Positions 46,730-58,069 of a stretch of DNA of 64,000 nt are shown piece after piece (positions within the stretch are counted from its first letter, which is position 1; every line of letters starts with the position of its first letter). A model generated the notes under the pieces. It searched no databases. It worked only from the letters and a program-made list of their open reading frames with translations, and had not been told where the DNA came from. Origin of the DNA: Meles meles (Eukaryota > Chordata > Mammalia > Carnivora > Mustelidae); the NCBI RefSeq assembly GCF_922984935.1, contig NC_060071.1, forward strand, positions 95,552,561-95,616,560, written 5' to 3'. The position numbers were made by a program, and so were the translations under genes.

Positions 46730-47204
46730 GCAAAGCTACAGGAACTTGACTGAGGGAAATTTGCTGTCAGAAATCACCTCTTTCTTTTTCCTATCTCACT
46801 CCTTCCCTCTTTCTCCATCATTCTTGGTCCCCCCTCTTCAATGGGTGGGTTATGCTTCATTACTAGATTTTCTTTTAGAGATTGATCAGAAATGCTTTCC
46901 CCAACATGAACCTTGTTGTGTCATCAGATAGTTAGTGCTCTGTGGGCCTTCTATCTTGTTCCCAGTGGCATCCAAAAGCAGATAGGAAAGAAGGACATGT
47001 ATTATAACATTCTGTGGTGATTGGCCTTTATTATTTCTTATACTGGTTATGGCTTTCATGCAGATAAGTATTTATGAATGTGAGTAAGGAGTTCTTCCCT
47101 AAAACTGAGTTATATGGTCATAGTAAACCTCTTTTCCCCACAAGTTATATTTTTAACCTGATGGGTGAGTTTTCTCAGCTTACTTCATGTGTAGTGAGGA
47201 AGGA
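46730..47204. other. Unassigned stretch
   Basis: Moderate-GC sequence with a CT-rich patch (46780-46845). No gene or named repeat recognised. Confidence 0.45.
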
Positions 47205-47212
47205 CTATAAAT

Positions 47213-47450
47213 GATGTTCAACATCACTTGTCATCAGGGAAATGCATATCAAAACCATGATGAGTTACCACCTCACACCTGTCAAAATGGCTAAAATGAA
47301 CAGCACAGGTCAACAGATGTTGGCAAGGGTGTGGAGAAAGGGGAACCCTCTTATACTGTTGGTGGGAATGCAAACTGGTTCAGGCAATCTAGGAAGCATA
47401 TGGGGGTTTCTCAAAAAGTTAAAAATTCAACTACCTCTTTCATAATTATC
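47213..47450 (+). mobile_element. L1 ORF2 fragment lacking both ends
   Basis: Plus-strand ORF2 blocks 'acttgtcatcagggaaatgc' to 'gggtttctcaaaaagttaaaaattcaactacc'. It has no L1 3' end or poly(A). The 3' side is lost at about 47450, just before the SINE at 47469, so the end may have been deleted. Confidence 0.88.
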
Positions 47451-47468
47451 TCCTATTTAAAAAATTCT

Positions 47469-47665
47469 TTTTTTTTAAGATTTTATTTATTTATTTGACA
47501 GAGAAAAAATACAAGAAGGGGGAGTGGCAGGCTGAGGGAGAGGGAGAGAAGCAGGCTCCCTGCTGAGCAGAGAGGCCAATGTGGGCCTCCATCCCAGGAC
47601 CCTGGGATCATGACCTGACTGAGCTGAAAGCAGATGCTTGACCAACTGAGCCACCCAGGTGTCCC

Positions 47666-47666
<1 letters not shown>
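47469..47666 (-). mobile_element. CAN SINE, antisense, abutting a CA repeat
   Basis: TTTTTTTTAAGATTTTATTTATTTATTTGACAG through GAGCCACCCAGGTGTCCCC. Its head borders directly on (CA)n at 47668. Any TSD would have to lie beyond the microsatellite (taaaaaattctt on the left, gaaaattattct on the right), which is weak. Confidence 0.93.

Positions 47667-47667
<1 letters not shown>

Positions 47668-47708
<41 letters not shown>
47668..47708. repeat. (CA)n microsatellite
   Basis: About 20 uninterrupted CA units between the head of a SINE and unique sequence. Confidence 0.97.
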
Positions 47709-47709
<1 letters not shown>

Positions 47710-47965
47710 CTTGAAAATTATTCTGAAAATATTCAGAAACAAATATTCTGAAACAAAGCCCCACTTCACAAGAATGCAGAAACAGGACAAACCTATGGAG
47801 AATTGCCTCCCAACAGTTTTGAACTATACATAGTCATAATACCTTTAGTCCAAGCTGGTTATTATTTTGTTAAGGTCAATCTGAAATATTTAGTCAGCTT
47901 GTATCTATTTGATTGAGGTATATGTACTAATAGCCATACCTAGAGTTACTATCAAGTATACTTTT

Positions 47966-48155
47966 TTTTTTAAAGATTTTATTTATTTGACAGACAGAGA
48001 TCACAATTAGGCAGAGAAGCAGGCAGAGAGAGAGGAAGGGAAACAGGCTCCCTGCTGAACAGAGAGCCCCGATGCGGGGCTCGATCCCAGGACCCTGGGA
48101 TCATGACCTGAGCCAAAGGCAGAGGCTCCAACCCACTGAGCCACCCAGGTGCCCC
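47966..48155 (-). mobile_element. CAN SINE, antisense
   Basis: Full-length, near consensus; right end GAGCCACCCAGGTGCCCC. TSD aagtatacttttttt / cgtatacttcttttt. Confidence 0.96.
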
Positions 48156-49009
48156 GTATACTTCTTTTTTTTTTAATTAATAATCTTATTGAGGTATATT
48201 TTATATATAATAAAATTCACTGGTATAAAAGGTACTTTTCAATGATTTTTTTGCATATTCATAAAATTAGACAACCATTGCTACAATCTAAATTTAAAAT
48301 ATTTCTATCACCTCAAAGAGAAACTCATGCTTATTTACAGTCACTCTCTTACCGCCACCCCCAGTACTAGGCAAACAACAATCAAATTATATATTTACCT
48401 TTTCTGGACAATTTATATAAATGGAATAATAAGATGAGATCTTATGTGAATGGCTTCTTTTACTTAACATGATGTTTTTGAGGTCTGCCTATGCTGTAGC
48501 ATATATCAGCAGTTTACTTCTTTTATGGCCAAATAACATTTCATTGTATACAATACCACATTCATTATTGATTGATTTGTCAATTGATGGATATTTGGGT
48601 TGTTCCAACTTTCTCTTTATTGTGAATGGTACTGCTATGAACATTTGCGTGTAAGTCTGGGAGTGAACACATATTATTTCCCCTGGACACCCAGAAATTG
48701 AATTTCTGAATAATATGATAATTCTGATGTTCTATTTTCCAAACTTACTGTGCCTTTTCACATTTGCAGTCATAATATGTGAGGTTTTTAATTTTTCCAC
48801 CTTCTTGTCAATGCTCATTATCTTTTTATAATTAATAGCCATTCTAGTGGATGGGAAGTGATATCTCATTTTGGTTTTGATTTACATTTCCCTCATCACT
48901 AACGATGCTGTGCAGCTTTTGAATGCTTATTGGCCACTTGGATATCTTCTTCACACTTTTGTCTACTCCAAATATTTTGCTCACTTTTAAAGTGGGTCAT
49001 TTTTCTTTT

Positions 49010-49196
49010 CTTTCTTTCTTTCTTTTTTTTTTAACAGAGAGAGAGATCAAAGTAGGCAAAGAAGTAGGCAAAGAGAGAGGGAGAAACAGGCTTCCCGCTG
49101 AGCAGAGAGCTCAATGTGGGGATCAATCCCAGGACCCTGAGATCATGACCTGAGCTAAAGGCAGAGGTGTAACCCACTGAAACACCCAGGCACCCC
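49010..49196 (-). mobile_element. CAN SINE, antisense, nested in an ancient L1
   Basis: T-rich tail with (TTTC)n, body and head complement ending AACACCCAGGCACCCC. A 22-bp imperfect TSD (48988-49009 and 49197-49218), both copies containing 'catttttctttt', made of ancient L1 sequence. Confidence 0.95.
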
Positions 49197-49249
49197 TAAA
49201 GTGGTCCATTTTTCTTTTTATTATGGAGTTGTTAAGAGTTCTTCATATG

Positions 49250-49382
49250 AGGGTCAGGGGTGGGAGGTTGGGGGAACAGGTGGTGGGTAATAGGGAGGGC
49301 ACGTTTTGCATGGAGCACTGGGTGTTGTGCAAAAACAATGAATACTGTTATGCTGAAAAAAATAAATAAAATGGGAAAAAAA
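49250..49382 (+). mobile_element. 133-bp L1 3'-end insertion
   Basis: Severely 5'-truncated young L1: GAGGGTCAGGGGTGGGAGG to GTTATGCTGAAAAAAATAAATAAAATGGGAAAAAAAA. Perfect 16-bp TSD aagagttcttcatatg at 49234-49249 and 49383-49398. Confidence 0.98.
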
Positions 49383-49791
49383 AAGAGTTCTTCATATGTT
49401 CTGGATATAGCTCTTTCATCAGGTATATTAATTGAAACAATGTTCTTTTTATTTTCTTCTAGTCATTGAATTGGTTTCTTTTGTTTTTTTTTCTTAAAAG
49501 TATGTTCAAAATATAAAAAAAGTTTTAATAATTATAACTCATAATTATCTTTATTTTTAAATTTGAGCTACTGGTATATCTAAGTGACCATTGTCTAACC
49601 ATTGCCTAGCCTACATTGTTTTTTAAAGTCTTATAGCTCTGACTCCTAAGTTAGGTCTGTAACAAATATATTTTTAAATTTCTGTAATTTTTCCCATGAC
49701 TATCTTTTAGATTAATTATGGTTATGTTTAATTATCAGGCCTTGATAGGAAAGTCTAATAACTAATTCCTTTCCACTAAGTTCTTTGTTCT

Positions 49792-49994
49792 TTTTTTTTT
49801 TTTTTTTTTTAAAGATTTATTTATTTGACAGATAGAGATTACAAGTAGGCAGAGAGGCAGGCAGAGAGAGAGAGAGGAGGAAGCAGGCTCCCAGCCAAGC
49901 AGAGAGCCCGATGCGGGGCTCGATCCCAGGACCCTGGGATCATGACCTGAGCCGAAGGCAGAGGCTTTAACCCGCTGAGCCACCCAGGCGCCCC
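49792..49994 (-). mobile_element. CAN SINE, antisense, young
   Basis: Near-consensus full-length copy with a long T run. Perfect 15-bp TSD taagttctttgttct at 49777-49791 and 49995-50009. Confidence 0.98.
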
Positions 49995-50009
49995 TAAGTT
50001 CTTTGTTCT

Positions 50010-50517
50010 AAGTGAAGTAATTTATTTCATGACATATCATTAATTGGACCTTACCTCTGAGCCTTTATATAGATTTAATGATTATAACTAATGGGTATGA
50101 CCATAGTATACTTCATTTGGTTTTGGTACAGCACTGAGTGTAACTGGCAATTATCGTTGAAAGCATTTCTCAAATTTGACTTGTATTATTTGGGATTAGG
50201 AACAGTGTCACTTCCAAACCTGCAAGTTGCCAGTTTTATGGGCTGTGTCTAGTCTTCTCTGTTCTTGCTTTCAAATAGCCAATTCTTTTTTGATTTATTT
50301 TTTCCTTGTATTGCATTTTATTCCTTTACCAAATATGGGCACAGGAATCAAATCACATTAATAGCATCCTATTTCCAAACTCTTCCTATACATCTCCAAG
50401 TGCATTCCATACCTGATATGTTATCAAGTTTCCACATACACATGTTGACCAAATTATACGTCACTACATGAATAGGATCATCATCTTTCCAGCCTGTTAT
50501 AACAATTTATTTACAGA

Positions 50518-50555
<38 letters not shown>

Positions 50556-51095
50556 CCCTTTGACTTTTATATGATAATACTTAACCACTGATAATAATTT
50601 ATGCATTAGAATATATTAAGTTATGATGCAATAGTAATTAACAAAAAGTCTTAGTAGCTTATAATAACCAAAGGATTTTTCACATACAACACAATAGGCT
50701 GGGTGATATAAACTATATGCTTCATTCCAGAATCCAGTCTGACAGAGAAGATACAATCTAATGTTTCTGGTCATGTATTGAATGGTCTCTTGGCTTCCAC
50801 AAATAAATTATGACTTAAAGAACACAAAGAGAGATTACAACTTTTAGATTCGTCTATAAAGGGTAATGATAAAAAAGAATACTTCACTTTTCCAAGTGAA
50901 GGAAAAAAATAAAGAGTTAATGAACAGGGACTAGGCAGCAAATGTAGAAAATATTTAAGTAGATGATAAATATAACCCAACAAAAGGACAACTTAGATAA
51001 ATGTAAATAGACCAAATGCTCCAGCTAAAGAAGAAATATTTTTAGACTCCATAAAATAATAAAACCTAATAATATGTTCTTTACAAAAGATATAT
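50010..51095. other. Unassigned intergenic DNA
   Basis: No gene recognised. It contains a CA microsatellite at 50520-50554. The part at 50645-50770 ('agtagcttataataacc') resembles an old dispersed repeat that I cannot name. Confidence 0.45.
50520..50554. repeat. (CA)n microsatellite
   Basis: About 17 uninterrupted CA units. Confidence 0.97.
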
Positions 51096-51112
51096 AAAGT
51101 GTAAGAATTCTT

Positions 51113-51728
51113 TTTTATGCACATATAATGTATTATTTGTTTCAGGGATACAGGTCTGTGATTCCTAAGTCTTACACAATTTGCAGCAGTCCCCATAACA
51201 TGTGCCCTCCCCCATGTACATCACCCAGCCACCCCATTCTTCCTACCCTCTCCCCTCCAACAAGCCTTAATTTGTTTCCTGAGATTTAGAGTCTCTTATG
51301 GTTTGACTCCCTCTCTGGTTTCATCTTGTTTCATTTTTCCTTTCTTCCCCTATGATCCTATGCCTTGTTTCTCAAATTCCTCATATTAGTGAAGTCATTT
51401 GATAATTGTCTTTTTCTGATTGACTTATTTCGCTTAGCATAATATCCTCTAGTTCCAGCCACATTGTTGCAAATGGCAGGGTTTCTTTTTGATGGCTGCA
51501 TAATATTCCATTGTATTTTGTATGTGTGTGTGTCTGTATATATATATACATCTTCCTTATCTATTCATTTTTTGATGAACATCTGGGCTCTTTTTATAGT
51601 TTGGCTATTGTGGACATTGCTGCTATGAACATTGGAGTGCACGTGCCCCTTCAGATCACTACATTTGTATCTTTAGGGTAAATACCCAGTAGTGTGATTG
51701 CTGGGGGGTAGCTCCATTTTCAACTTTG
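51113..51728 (-). mobile_element. 5'-truncated L1, antisense, 'CATATAATGTATTA' 3'-end type
   Basis: The left end is the complement of the L1 terminus seen in the full-length copy (tgcacatataatgtattatttg...ggatacaggtctgtgattc), followed by 3' UTR and the last part of ORF2, truncated at about 51728. The ORF2 frame is broken, with a deletion of an AT...GGGTCAT block at 51700. TSD about aagtgtaagaattc / aagtgcaagactta. Confidence 0.9.
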
Positions 51729-51861
51729 AAGTGCAAGACTTAAAAAAAAAAGTGTTAAATAAAATGTGTAGAAAATATACCATGCAATAACTAACTAAAA
51801 GAAAGTTGGAGGTTATTTTCCTAATATAAAATCAAATCTATTTAAAGTAAAACACCTTTTA

Positions 51862-52058
51862 GGGTGCTGGGTGGTTCAGGTGGTTAAGCATCTGCCTTTG
51901 GCTCACATCCTAATCCCAAGTCCTGGGATAGAGCTCCATGTTGAGTGGGAAGTCTGCTTCTCCCTCTCCCTCTGCTCCTCCCTCCATTCATGCTCTCTCT
52001 CTCTCACTCTCTCACCCAAATCAATCAATCAATCAATAAATAAAATCTTAAAAAAAAA
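51862..52058 (+). mobile_element. Older CAN SINE with (AATC)n tail
   Basis: Diverged head (GGGTGCTGGGTGGTTCAGGTGG), a body of the CTTCTCCCTCTCCCTCTGC type and a tail with four AATC units before AATAAATAAAATCTT. No TSD recognised. Confidence 0.9.
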
Positions 52059-52060
52059 AG

Positions 52061-52880
52061 ACAACACATTATGAGAGACAAAGAGATTACTATCTAGGAA
52101 TAAAAGTATTTATTTAATATTACACAAATTAGTCTTCATTTTATGCTTCTATTAAATGATGCATAACCAAATAAGGAGATAGAAAAACCAAACAGATCGT
52201 GAGAAAAGAAAGTTGCAAGTAAATATTATTTGGGATCATTTTTAGGACTATATAAATCTTAAATAAGGTATTGCCAACCTAACAGAACAAACATTACATT
52301 GGATTGAATTTTACCACAGATTGAATCTTGCTTTATGAAGTATGCACACTAATTTATTAATATAGCATAAATTTTACTACAGAATAAATTTATTTTTAAT
52401 TAAAATAGAATGATATAGCAGATATAGAAAAAAGTTTATAAATATCATAATCTATTGATTATGAAAATAATTAGTTATTGGTGGAAGATTTGCTCTTATG
52501 TTTTATGTTTGAGAACCATTTCTGCCTAGCACTTTATTTTAGGTATAAGTCACTGAAGTAAAATAATAGAAGATAAAATGCATAAAAATGACAAAGAAAT
52601 ACTGTCACCAATTTTAAAATTAAAAAATAATTAAAAATTATAAAAAATGATACATTTAAAAATATATATATGCAGGAGATTATAGTAATGTTTCTGAATA
52701 TAACATTTTAAGTACATTTGCATATACTAGGAATAAGCCAGTGAAAACTACTCCATTAGTTAGCCAACAATTAATAATATATTATTTTAAAGAAAATACA
52801 TACATATATATTTTGTCTGTGTAGATACACATGAATGTGTGTGTATATAATACATACATGAATGTATATGTATTACATAT
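52061..52880. other. Unassigned AT-rich intergenic DNA
   Basis: Nothing recognised apart from TA/CA-rich patches near 52800-52870. Confidence 0.5.
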
Positions 52881-52895
52881 TTATCTGTGTCTTAT

Positions 52896-53090
52896 TTTTT
52901 TTAAAGATTTTATTTATTTATTTGACACAGAGAGAGACATCACAAGGAGGTAGAGAGGCAGGCAGAGAGAGAGGGGGAAGCAGGCTTCCTGCTGAGCAGA
53001 GAGCCTTATGTGGGGCTTGATCCTAAGACCCTGAGATCATAACCTGAGCCGAAGGCAGAGGCTTAACCCACTGAGCCACCTAGGTGCCCC
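52896..53090 (-). mobile_element. CAN SINE, antisense
   Basis: Full-length copy; right end GAGCCACCTAGGTGCCCC. Perfect 15-bp TSD ttatctgtgtcttat at 52881-52895 and 53091-53105. Confidence 0.98.
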
Positions 53091-53280
53091 TTATCTGTGT
53101 CTTATAAAATAGGACATTATATTATATAGACAAAGTTAAAACAGTACTGATTAAATTATTGTACAATGCCTTTTCAGCAGTTAGAATTTTTATACATGTT
53201 GAAAGCTCATTTTGACTTATTTAGACTTAGTCATAGTATGATTGCCATATATTCATAAACATAAAATATAGCCTGCAGTA

Positions 53281-53471
53281 GGGCGCCTGGGTGGCTCAAT
53301 AGGTTAAGCTTCCAACTCTTGATTTCTGCTCAGGTCATGATCTCAGAGCTGAGAGATGGAGCCGGTTGACCAGCTCCATGCTCAGCAGGGTGTCTGCTTG
53401 AGATTCTCTCCCTCTTCCCTTCCCCCCACTGGCATGCATGCACACTCTTTCTCTCCCTAAAATAAATTTAA
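53281..53471 (+). mobile_element. CAN SINE, older body type
   Basis: Head GGGCGCCTGGGTGGCTCAAT, then CTTGATTTCTGCTCAGGTCATGATCTC and CTTGAGATTCTCTC. TSD aaaatatagcctgcag / aaaatatagcccacag at 53263-53278 and 53472-53487. Confidence 0.95.
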
Positions 53472-53487
53472 AAAATATAGCCCACAG

Positions 53488-53747
53488 AATTATTTTACAA
53501 ATTCCTAAAATATCTAAAAAGTAGAATTTTACACTTCTGAATAATTTTTGAATCAGATTTGGTGATATCCATGTGTTTGACAATATTACCTTTGTTCTAA
53601 TAGTTTTAGTGACTCAGGATTTTATCTAAAATTCAAAATCTGATATTCTAAAAATGTTGAAGTTTTTTCATTTGACAAAATTTCTAGGTTTTTAAAAAAT
53701 CCTTTAATTGAAAAATGTTTCCAGAATATAAGCAGCTTCTCAAAAAT
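53488..53747. other. Unassigned stretch
   Basis: Nothing recognised. Confidence 0.5.
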
Positions 53748-53945
53748 TTAACAGTAAGTTATCAGACAAAATGACACACAGTTACTCTGTGCAGAGCTTG
53801 AATTGGTCACAGCAGCTCTCAATGGGGCTTCCACATTCCTTTTGTCTATTGGGAAGGACTGGTCAATTTCTTCAGCCACGTATTGTATTGCTTTGATAAA
53901 CAGGCATTTCATCTGTACATAACTCACTAGTAAGTATTGATGCAT
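53748..53945 (-). other. Unrecognised 65-codon open frame of protein-like composition
   Basis: I do not recognise this frame. The complement encodes a peptide with a balanced, amphipathic composition (a stretch including IQYVAEEIDQSFPIDKRNVE, about residues 20-39), unlike the Phe/Ile/Lys-rich random frames nearby, and local GC is higher than its flanks. There is no recognised repeat here. It could be a decayed exon, a fragment of a processed pseudogene, or chance. No splice pattern or poly(A) was identified. Confidence 0.2.
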
Positions 53946-54159
53946 CTTTACCCATTAGCCATTCTCAGATTTCTTTAAATCACTTAGTTGTGAGTTTAGA
54001 AGAAACCGGGAAGTGCTAGAATTTCTCCAATCATGAGTGTTTGCTTCCTACCATCAAATTAATGCTCTGCCTGTCTTTTTTTGTACCGTTTTGTACACAA
54101 GATCTTTCCATTTCAGTTATCAGAGTCTGATGTTTTTAATGAACTTTTCTACCTTACAG

Positions 54160-54560
54160 TGACTAGATTAACAGAAAAGTTGTAAAAATAAAGAGAGATT
54201 CCCATTATCTCTCACCCAGTTTCCTCTATCATTAACTTACATTACCATCTTATATTTGTCAAAACTAAGAAAACACTGGTAACATTGTATCACTATTAAT
54301 TACAATCCAAGTTTTATTTAAATTCCACCAGTTTTTCCAATTTCATCTTTCATCTTTATGTCCCAAGACCCAATTAAGGTACTACATTTTACTTCATCGT
54401 CATGGGTCCTCATAATCCTCTGGTCTCTGAAACCGTTTTAGTCTTTTTTTGGATTTTATGACCTTGACTGCCTAAAGGCATACGAAATAGATACCCTGTA
54501 GACTATCTTCTAATGAATGTATCTGATTTTTTTATCATGATTATGTTAGTTCAGTCCTTT
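54160..54560. mobile_element. Old interspersed repeat, probably L1M/L1ME-like
   Basis: Text such as 'acagaaaagttgtaaaaataaagagagattcccattatc', 'cacccagtttcc', 'ccaccagtttttcc' and 'accttgactgcc' is typical of a very common ancient mammalian repeat. I place it with old L1 3' regions from memory and am unsure of class and orientation. Confidence 0.35.
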
Positions 54561-55767
54561 TGAAGACAATTTAAATGGTTAGACAAACGCAGTGTTAAGT
54601 GATAGTAACAAAATGAACTTAATTGCTCCCAGATCAAATGGAAATGTAATTACTGAACACCTCTGACTGACGTGGTGCTGCCCAGCTAAGGAAAAGCTTC
54701 TATCTCTATGTGGACACTATACGTGACTATTCTGATTAACAGAATCTAGATTTGAAGAATAAGTTGGATAACTATCTGAGAAAATTTGTTTAGTAACATG
54801 CAAAGGATTTAAACTATGGCTGTTATAAACAAAATGACAAGTAGACGGTCTGCTCCAGTGACACACCATAGAAAAAAAATCTTCCTGGAGTAAAGTGGAT
54901 CAATTGACTGAGAAGTCGAGGATTCATTATTTTATTTTTCAATCATTGTCAACTAATATATAGGTTGTACAATGAAAGGTCTGAAGCATTGGCAATTATT
55001 AATTCTTATTTGAATGAGTATAGATGCATAAAAAAGGAAAAGGGTGAGCTGAAACACTTCTGTGAAAAAAATGCAGCCAAAAGACTAAGCTGTGAGAAAA
55101 CTGCAATGCATTTTAATGTCTACTTAAGGAATTAAGACATTATTTGGTAGCAATAGGAAGCCATTGTAGGTCATTCAGTGAGTTAGCAACATGATAAAAT
55201 AGCAATTAGAAAGAGTAAATTCATGGTGTGTTTAGGATAAATTAAAGCAAAAGAGGTAGAGTGCTGCCAAAGGTTGCCTCTGAAGTTATCCTAATGAAAA
55301 TATTTTGAGTTTGATCAAGAATTCTCTCTTGGGATTGAGAATATTCCTGGGAGGTAAAATATCCTTTGCCTTATAATTTCTTACACAGTAATTTGTAGTT
55401 TATGCCATATTATATCGTATTATATTAACATAAGGATATGAATTCATACTTTCATGATGGTGTGCTATCCTTAATTTGGAGCTTCACACACTGGCTCTAG
55501 CACATCGCTGTGCAGCCCCGGAACATCTATGCCAATTTGCCAAACCAGAACTACAAGAAAGAATGGCCTTTGAATTAAACAGAAAGATAGCACAATATCC
55601 AATACACTGTTAGCAGTGGGAATGGAAGGCATGTTGCATAGTTTGCCAAAGAAAACTAATCTAATTAGCAATGAAATTGAATGAGGAGGTAGTTTGAATC
55701 AAACATTCTGGGTTTCAAGCCTGGAAATCTAGGGTAATAGTGATGCCGTTAACAAAAGAAAGAAACC
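54561..55767. other. Unassigned intergenic DNA ahead of an orphan poly(A)
   Basis: No gene or named repeat recognised. It ends at a long A run with no L1 or SINE body attached. Confidence 0.45.
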
Positions 55768-55804
55768 AAAAAAAAAAAAAAAAAAAAAAAAAAACAAAAA
55801 AAAA
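55768..55804. repeat. Poly(A) run, 27 + 9 A
   Basis: A27, one C, A9. The sequence before it is not SINE or L1. It may be the tail of an unrecognised retrocopy or a grown A run. Confidence 0.9.
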
Positions 55805-56017
55805 CCTGAAAGCACAACCTCTTTGTTGAAAGAACAGCCCTTTCTTTCCATTCTCCTTCCAAACAGACTGCTCACAACAGCAATATATTGAGAGGGTTCT
55901 AGCTTCTTGCCATAACTTTCACCGATTTTGTATAACTGATGCATATTTTTTCAGGTATCTAATACACAGAACAAATAACTTATCATCTTCAGCAATGTTT
56001 AAAAATACAAGTCAATA

Positions 56018-56205
56018 GGGGCACCTGGGTGGCTCAGTGGGTAAAAGCCTCTGCCTTCGGCTCAGGTCATGATCCCAGCGTCCTGGGATCTAGCCCCGCA
56101 TCCGGCTCTCTGCTAAGCGGAGAGCCTGCTTCCCACCCCCCGACGCCTGCCTCTCTGCCTATTTGTGATCTCTGTCTGTCAAATAAATAAATAAAAATCT
56201 TAAAA
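56018..56205 (+). mobile_element. CAN SINE
   Basis: Full-length copy (GGGGCACCTGGGTGGCTCAG head; AAATAAATAAATAAAAATCTT tail). TSD aaaaatacaagtcaata / aaaaatacgaattagta at 56001-56017 and 56206-56222. Confidence 0.96.
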
Positions 56206-56223
56206 AAAAATACGAATTAGTAA

Positions 56224-57290
56224 AATGTTTTTTATTTCTTTTAAGTCCTTATGTCCACAGTCAGTTCCATTTCTTGCTTTGCATTTGTAATTCTATCTTT
56301 TGTCACTCTTTTAGGACAGAACATCATTTGGAACTGTCTGATTTATCTTCTCTGGCATGCTTTGAATTGTTCATTATTGCAACTGAGATCAGTACACAAA
56401 ACTGAAAGAGATGTTTAGGAGTTTCCTTTTAAATAAAATTCAGTAAAATTGAATTTATCATTTTTAAAGTCATTTTAATTGCCTAAACAAAAATACTAAT
56501 AATAGTTATATATTACTAGTTATAATATATATATAACATTATATACTACATGGCTATAATATAATATGATAATAGTTATATGTAATAGTTAATAATAGTT
56601 ATATAATAACTCAATATTACATATTACCACCATATATATTACATATAACCACCTGCCATTGCCATTATATAATAACTCAATATATATATATTGAGTTATA
56701 TAATAACTCAATAACTCTAGTTAAATACTAGAGACACTCCTCACCACATATACAGTCATATTGAATGACCCAAGAGGAGTTGCTATTATGTTTGCATTTC
56801 ACTTTCCAGTGTTTATTTTATTTTGCAGTATTTTTTTTAATAGTTAACAATATATAGGCTTTTGTGTAATGGTATATAAGAATCCTATTTATTTTCTGGT
56901 GAGAAGATTTTATCTAATCAAGTCCATATTCCAGAAGCATCTTTACATTTCTGATGTAGGCCTACTACTGTAACAAATATGTTGAATTGCATGGTTCCTA
57001 TGTCTTTTGGATGATTTTCATTACCATAAACTTACAAAAGAAAGAATATTGTGTTTGATTTCAGTATCAGGTGCTATTTTTTTGTATCCATATATCTCCA
57101 TTTCCATCCTCTTCCCTTCTGCTTATAGATTTGGGAAGTTCACAAATACATGATAATTAAAATTTCATCAACTAAATATATATATGTATATATATATATA
57201 TTTGTGGCATGTTATATAAGAATTATACATATATTTTATAATTACCTACATAGTTACTTATTCTGGTATTCTTTCACAGATTCAAGTTAT
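56224..57290. other. Unassigned AT-rich intergenic DNA
   Basis: No gene recognised. It contains the TA-rich repeat block at 56505-56720 and a TA run at about 57174-57201. Confidence 0.5.
56505..56720. repeat. AT-rich direct and inverted repeats with a perfect 28-bp palindrome
   Basis: The motif TATATAATAACTCAATA occurs near 56608, 56667 and 56697. Between the last two, 56672-56699 is a perfect palindrome (arms ATAACTCAATATAT), able to form a hairpin or cruciform. Confidence 0.9.
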
Positions 57291-57520
57291 CTGGTGTGAC
57301 TTCCTTGTAGTTTGAGGCGGTTTTTTGCTATATCTTTTAAAATAGATTTGTTAACAAAAATTCAGGGTATCTAATGAAATCTGGAAATAGCTGTATTTGA
57401 GTTTTATTTATTTTTTTATATTTTTGAAAGTGTAGTTTACTAGGTAAATAATTCTTGGTTGACAATTCAATTTGCTATTTTTTAAGTTCCTTGAACAGGA
57501 AGATTAGGTTATCGATTTTA

Positions 57521-57552
57521 TTTATTTATTTATTTATTTATTTTTTTTTTTT
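57521..57552. repeat. (TTTA)n-T14 block between a 17-bp duplication
   Basis: 32 bases made of about five TTTA units and a T run lie between ttaggttatcgatttta (57504-57520) and ttaggttattgatttta (57553-57569), which differ at one base. It looks like a retrotransposon tail bounded by a TSD but without any element body. Confidence 0.7.
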
Positions 57553-58069
57553 TTAGGTTATTGATTTTAGATGCTTCATTTCTTAAAGGCCTTACAGCCT
57601 AAATATCCTCTAAATTCATTTTGGCTGAAGTCCCTCACTTTTGCTATGCTGTGTTTTCATTTTAATTCATTATAAAATATTTCCTAGTTTCTGTTGTGAC
57701 TTTTGGACCCATTTGTTATTTGGGGATGTATTTTTTAATTGACGTTTTTTGTAAATTTCCCAAATTTCCCTCTGTTGTTGATTTGGAATTTATTCCCACT
57801 GTGTTGGAGAACATACCTTGTATGATTTCATTCCTTTTAAATATATCAAAGATGGTTTTATGGTCCAGCATATTGACTATCCCAGAGAATGTTTCAATAT
57901 GCCCTTGAGAAGATGTATTCTGCTATTTTTAGGTACAATGTTCTATAAATTTCTGTATATATAGTTAATTGATAGGGTTATTCAATTCTTCTATGTATTT
58001 GCTGATTTCTTACCTAGTTTTCTATACATTATTGATGACAATATTAAGGTCATTCACTATTATTATTTT

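Larger units (their letters stand above)
48160..49500 (-). mobile_element. Ancient L1, antisense, with two nested insertions
   Basis: Starts with the complement of an old L1 3' terminus ('cttattgaggtatattttatatataataaaattcac'), then ORF2 C-terminal blocks in order ('gatggatatttgggttgttccaac', 'tctcattttggttttgatttacatttccctcatcac', 'gttaagagttcttcatatg'). All frames are broken. A SINE (49010-49196) and a young L1 3' end (49250-49382) sit inside it, each with its own TSD. Confidence 0.8.
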
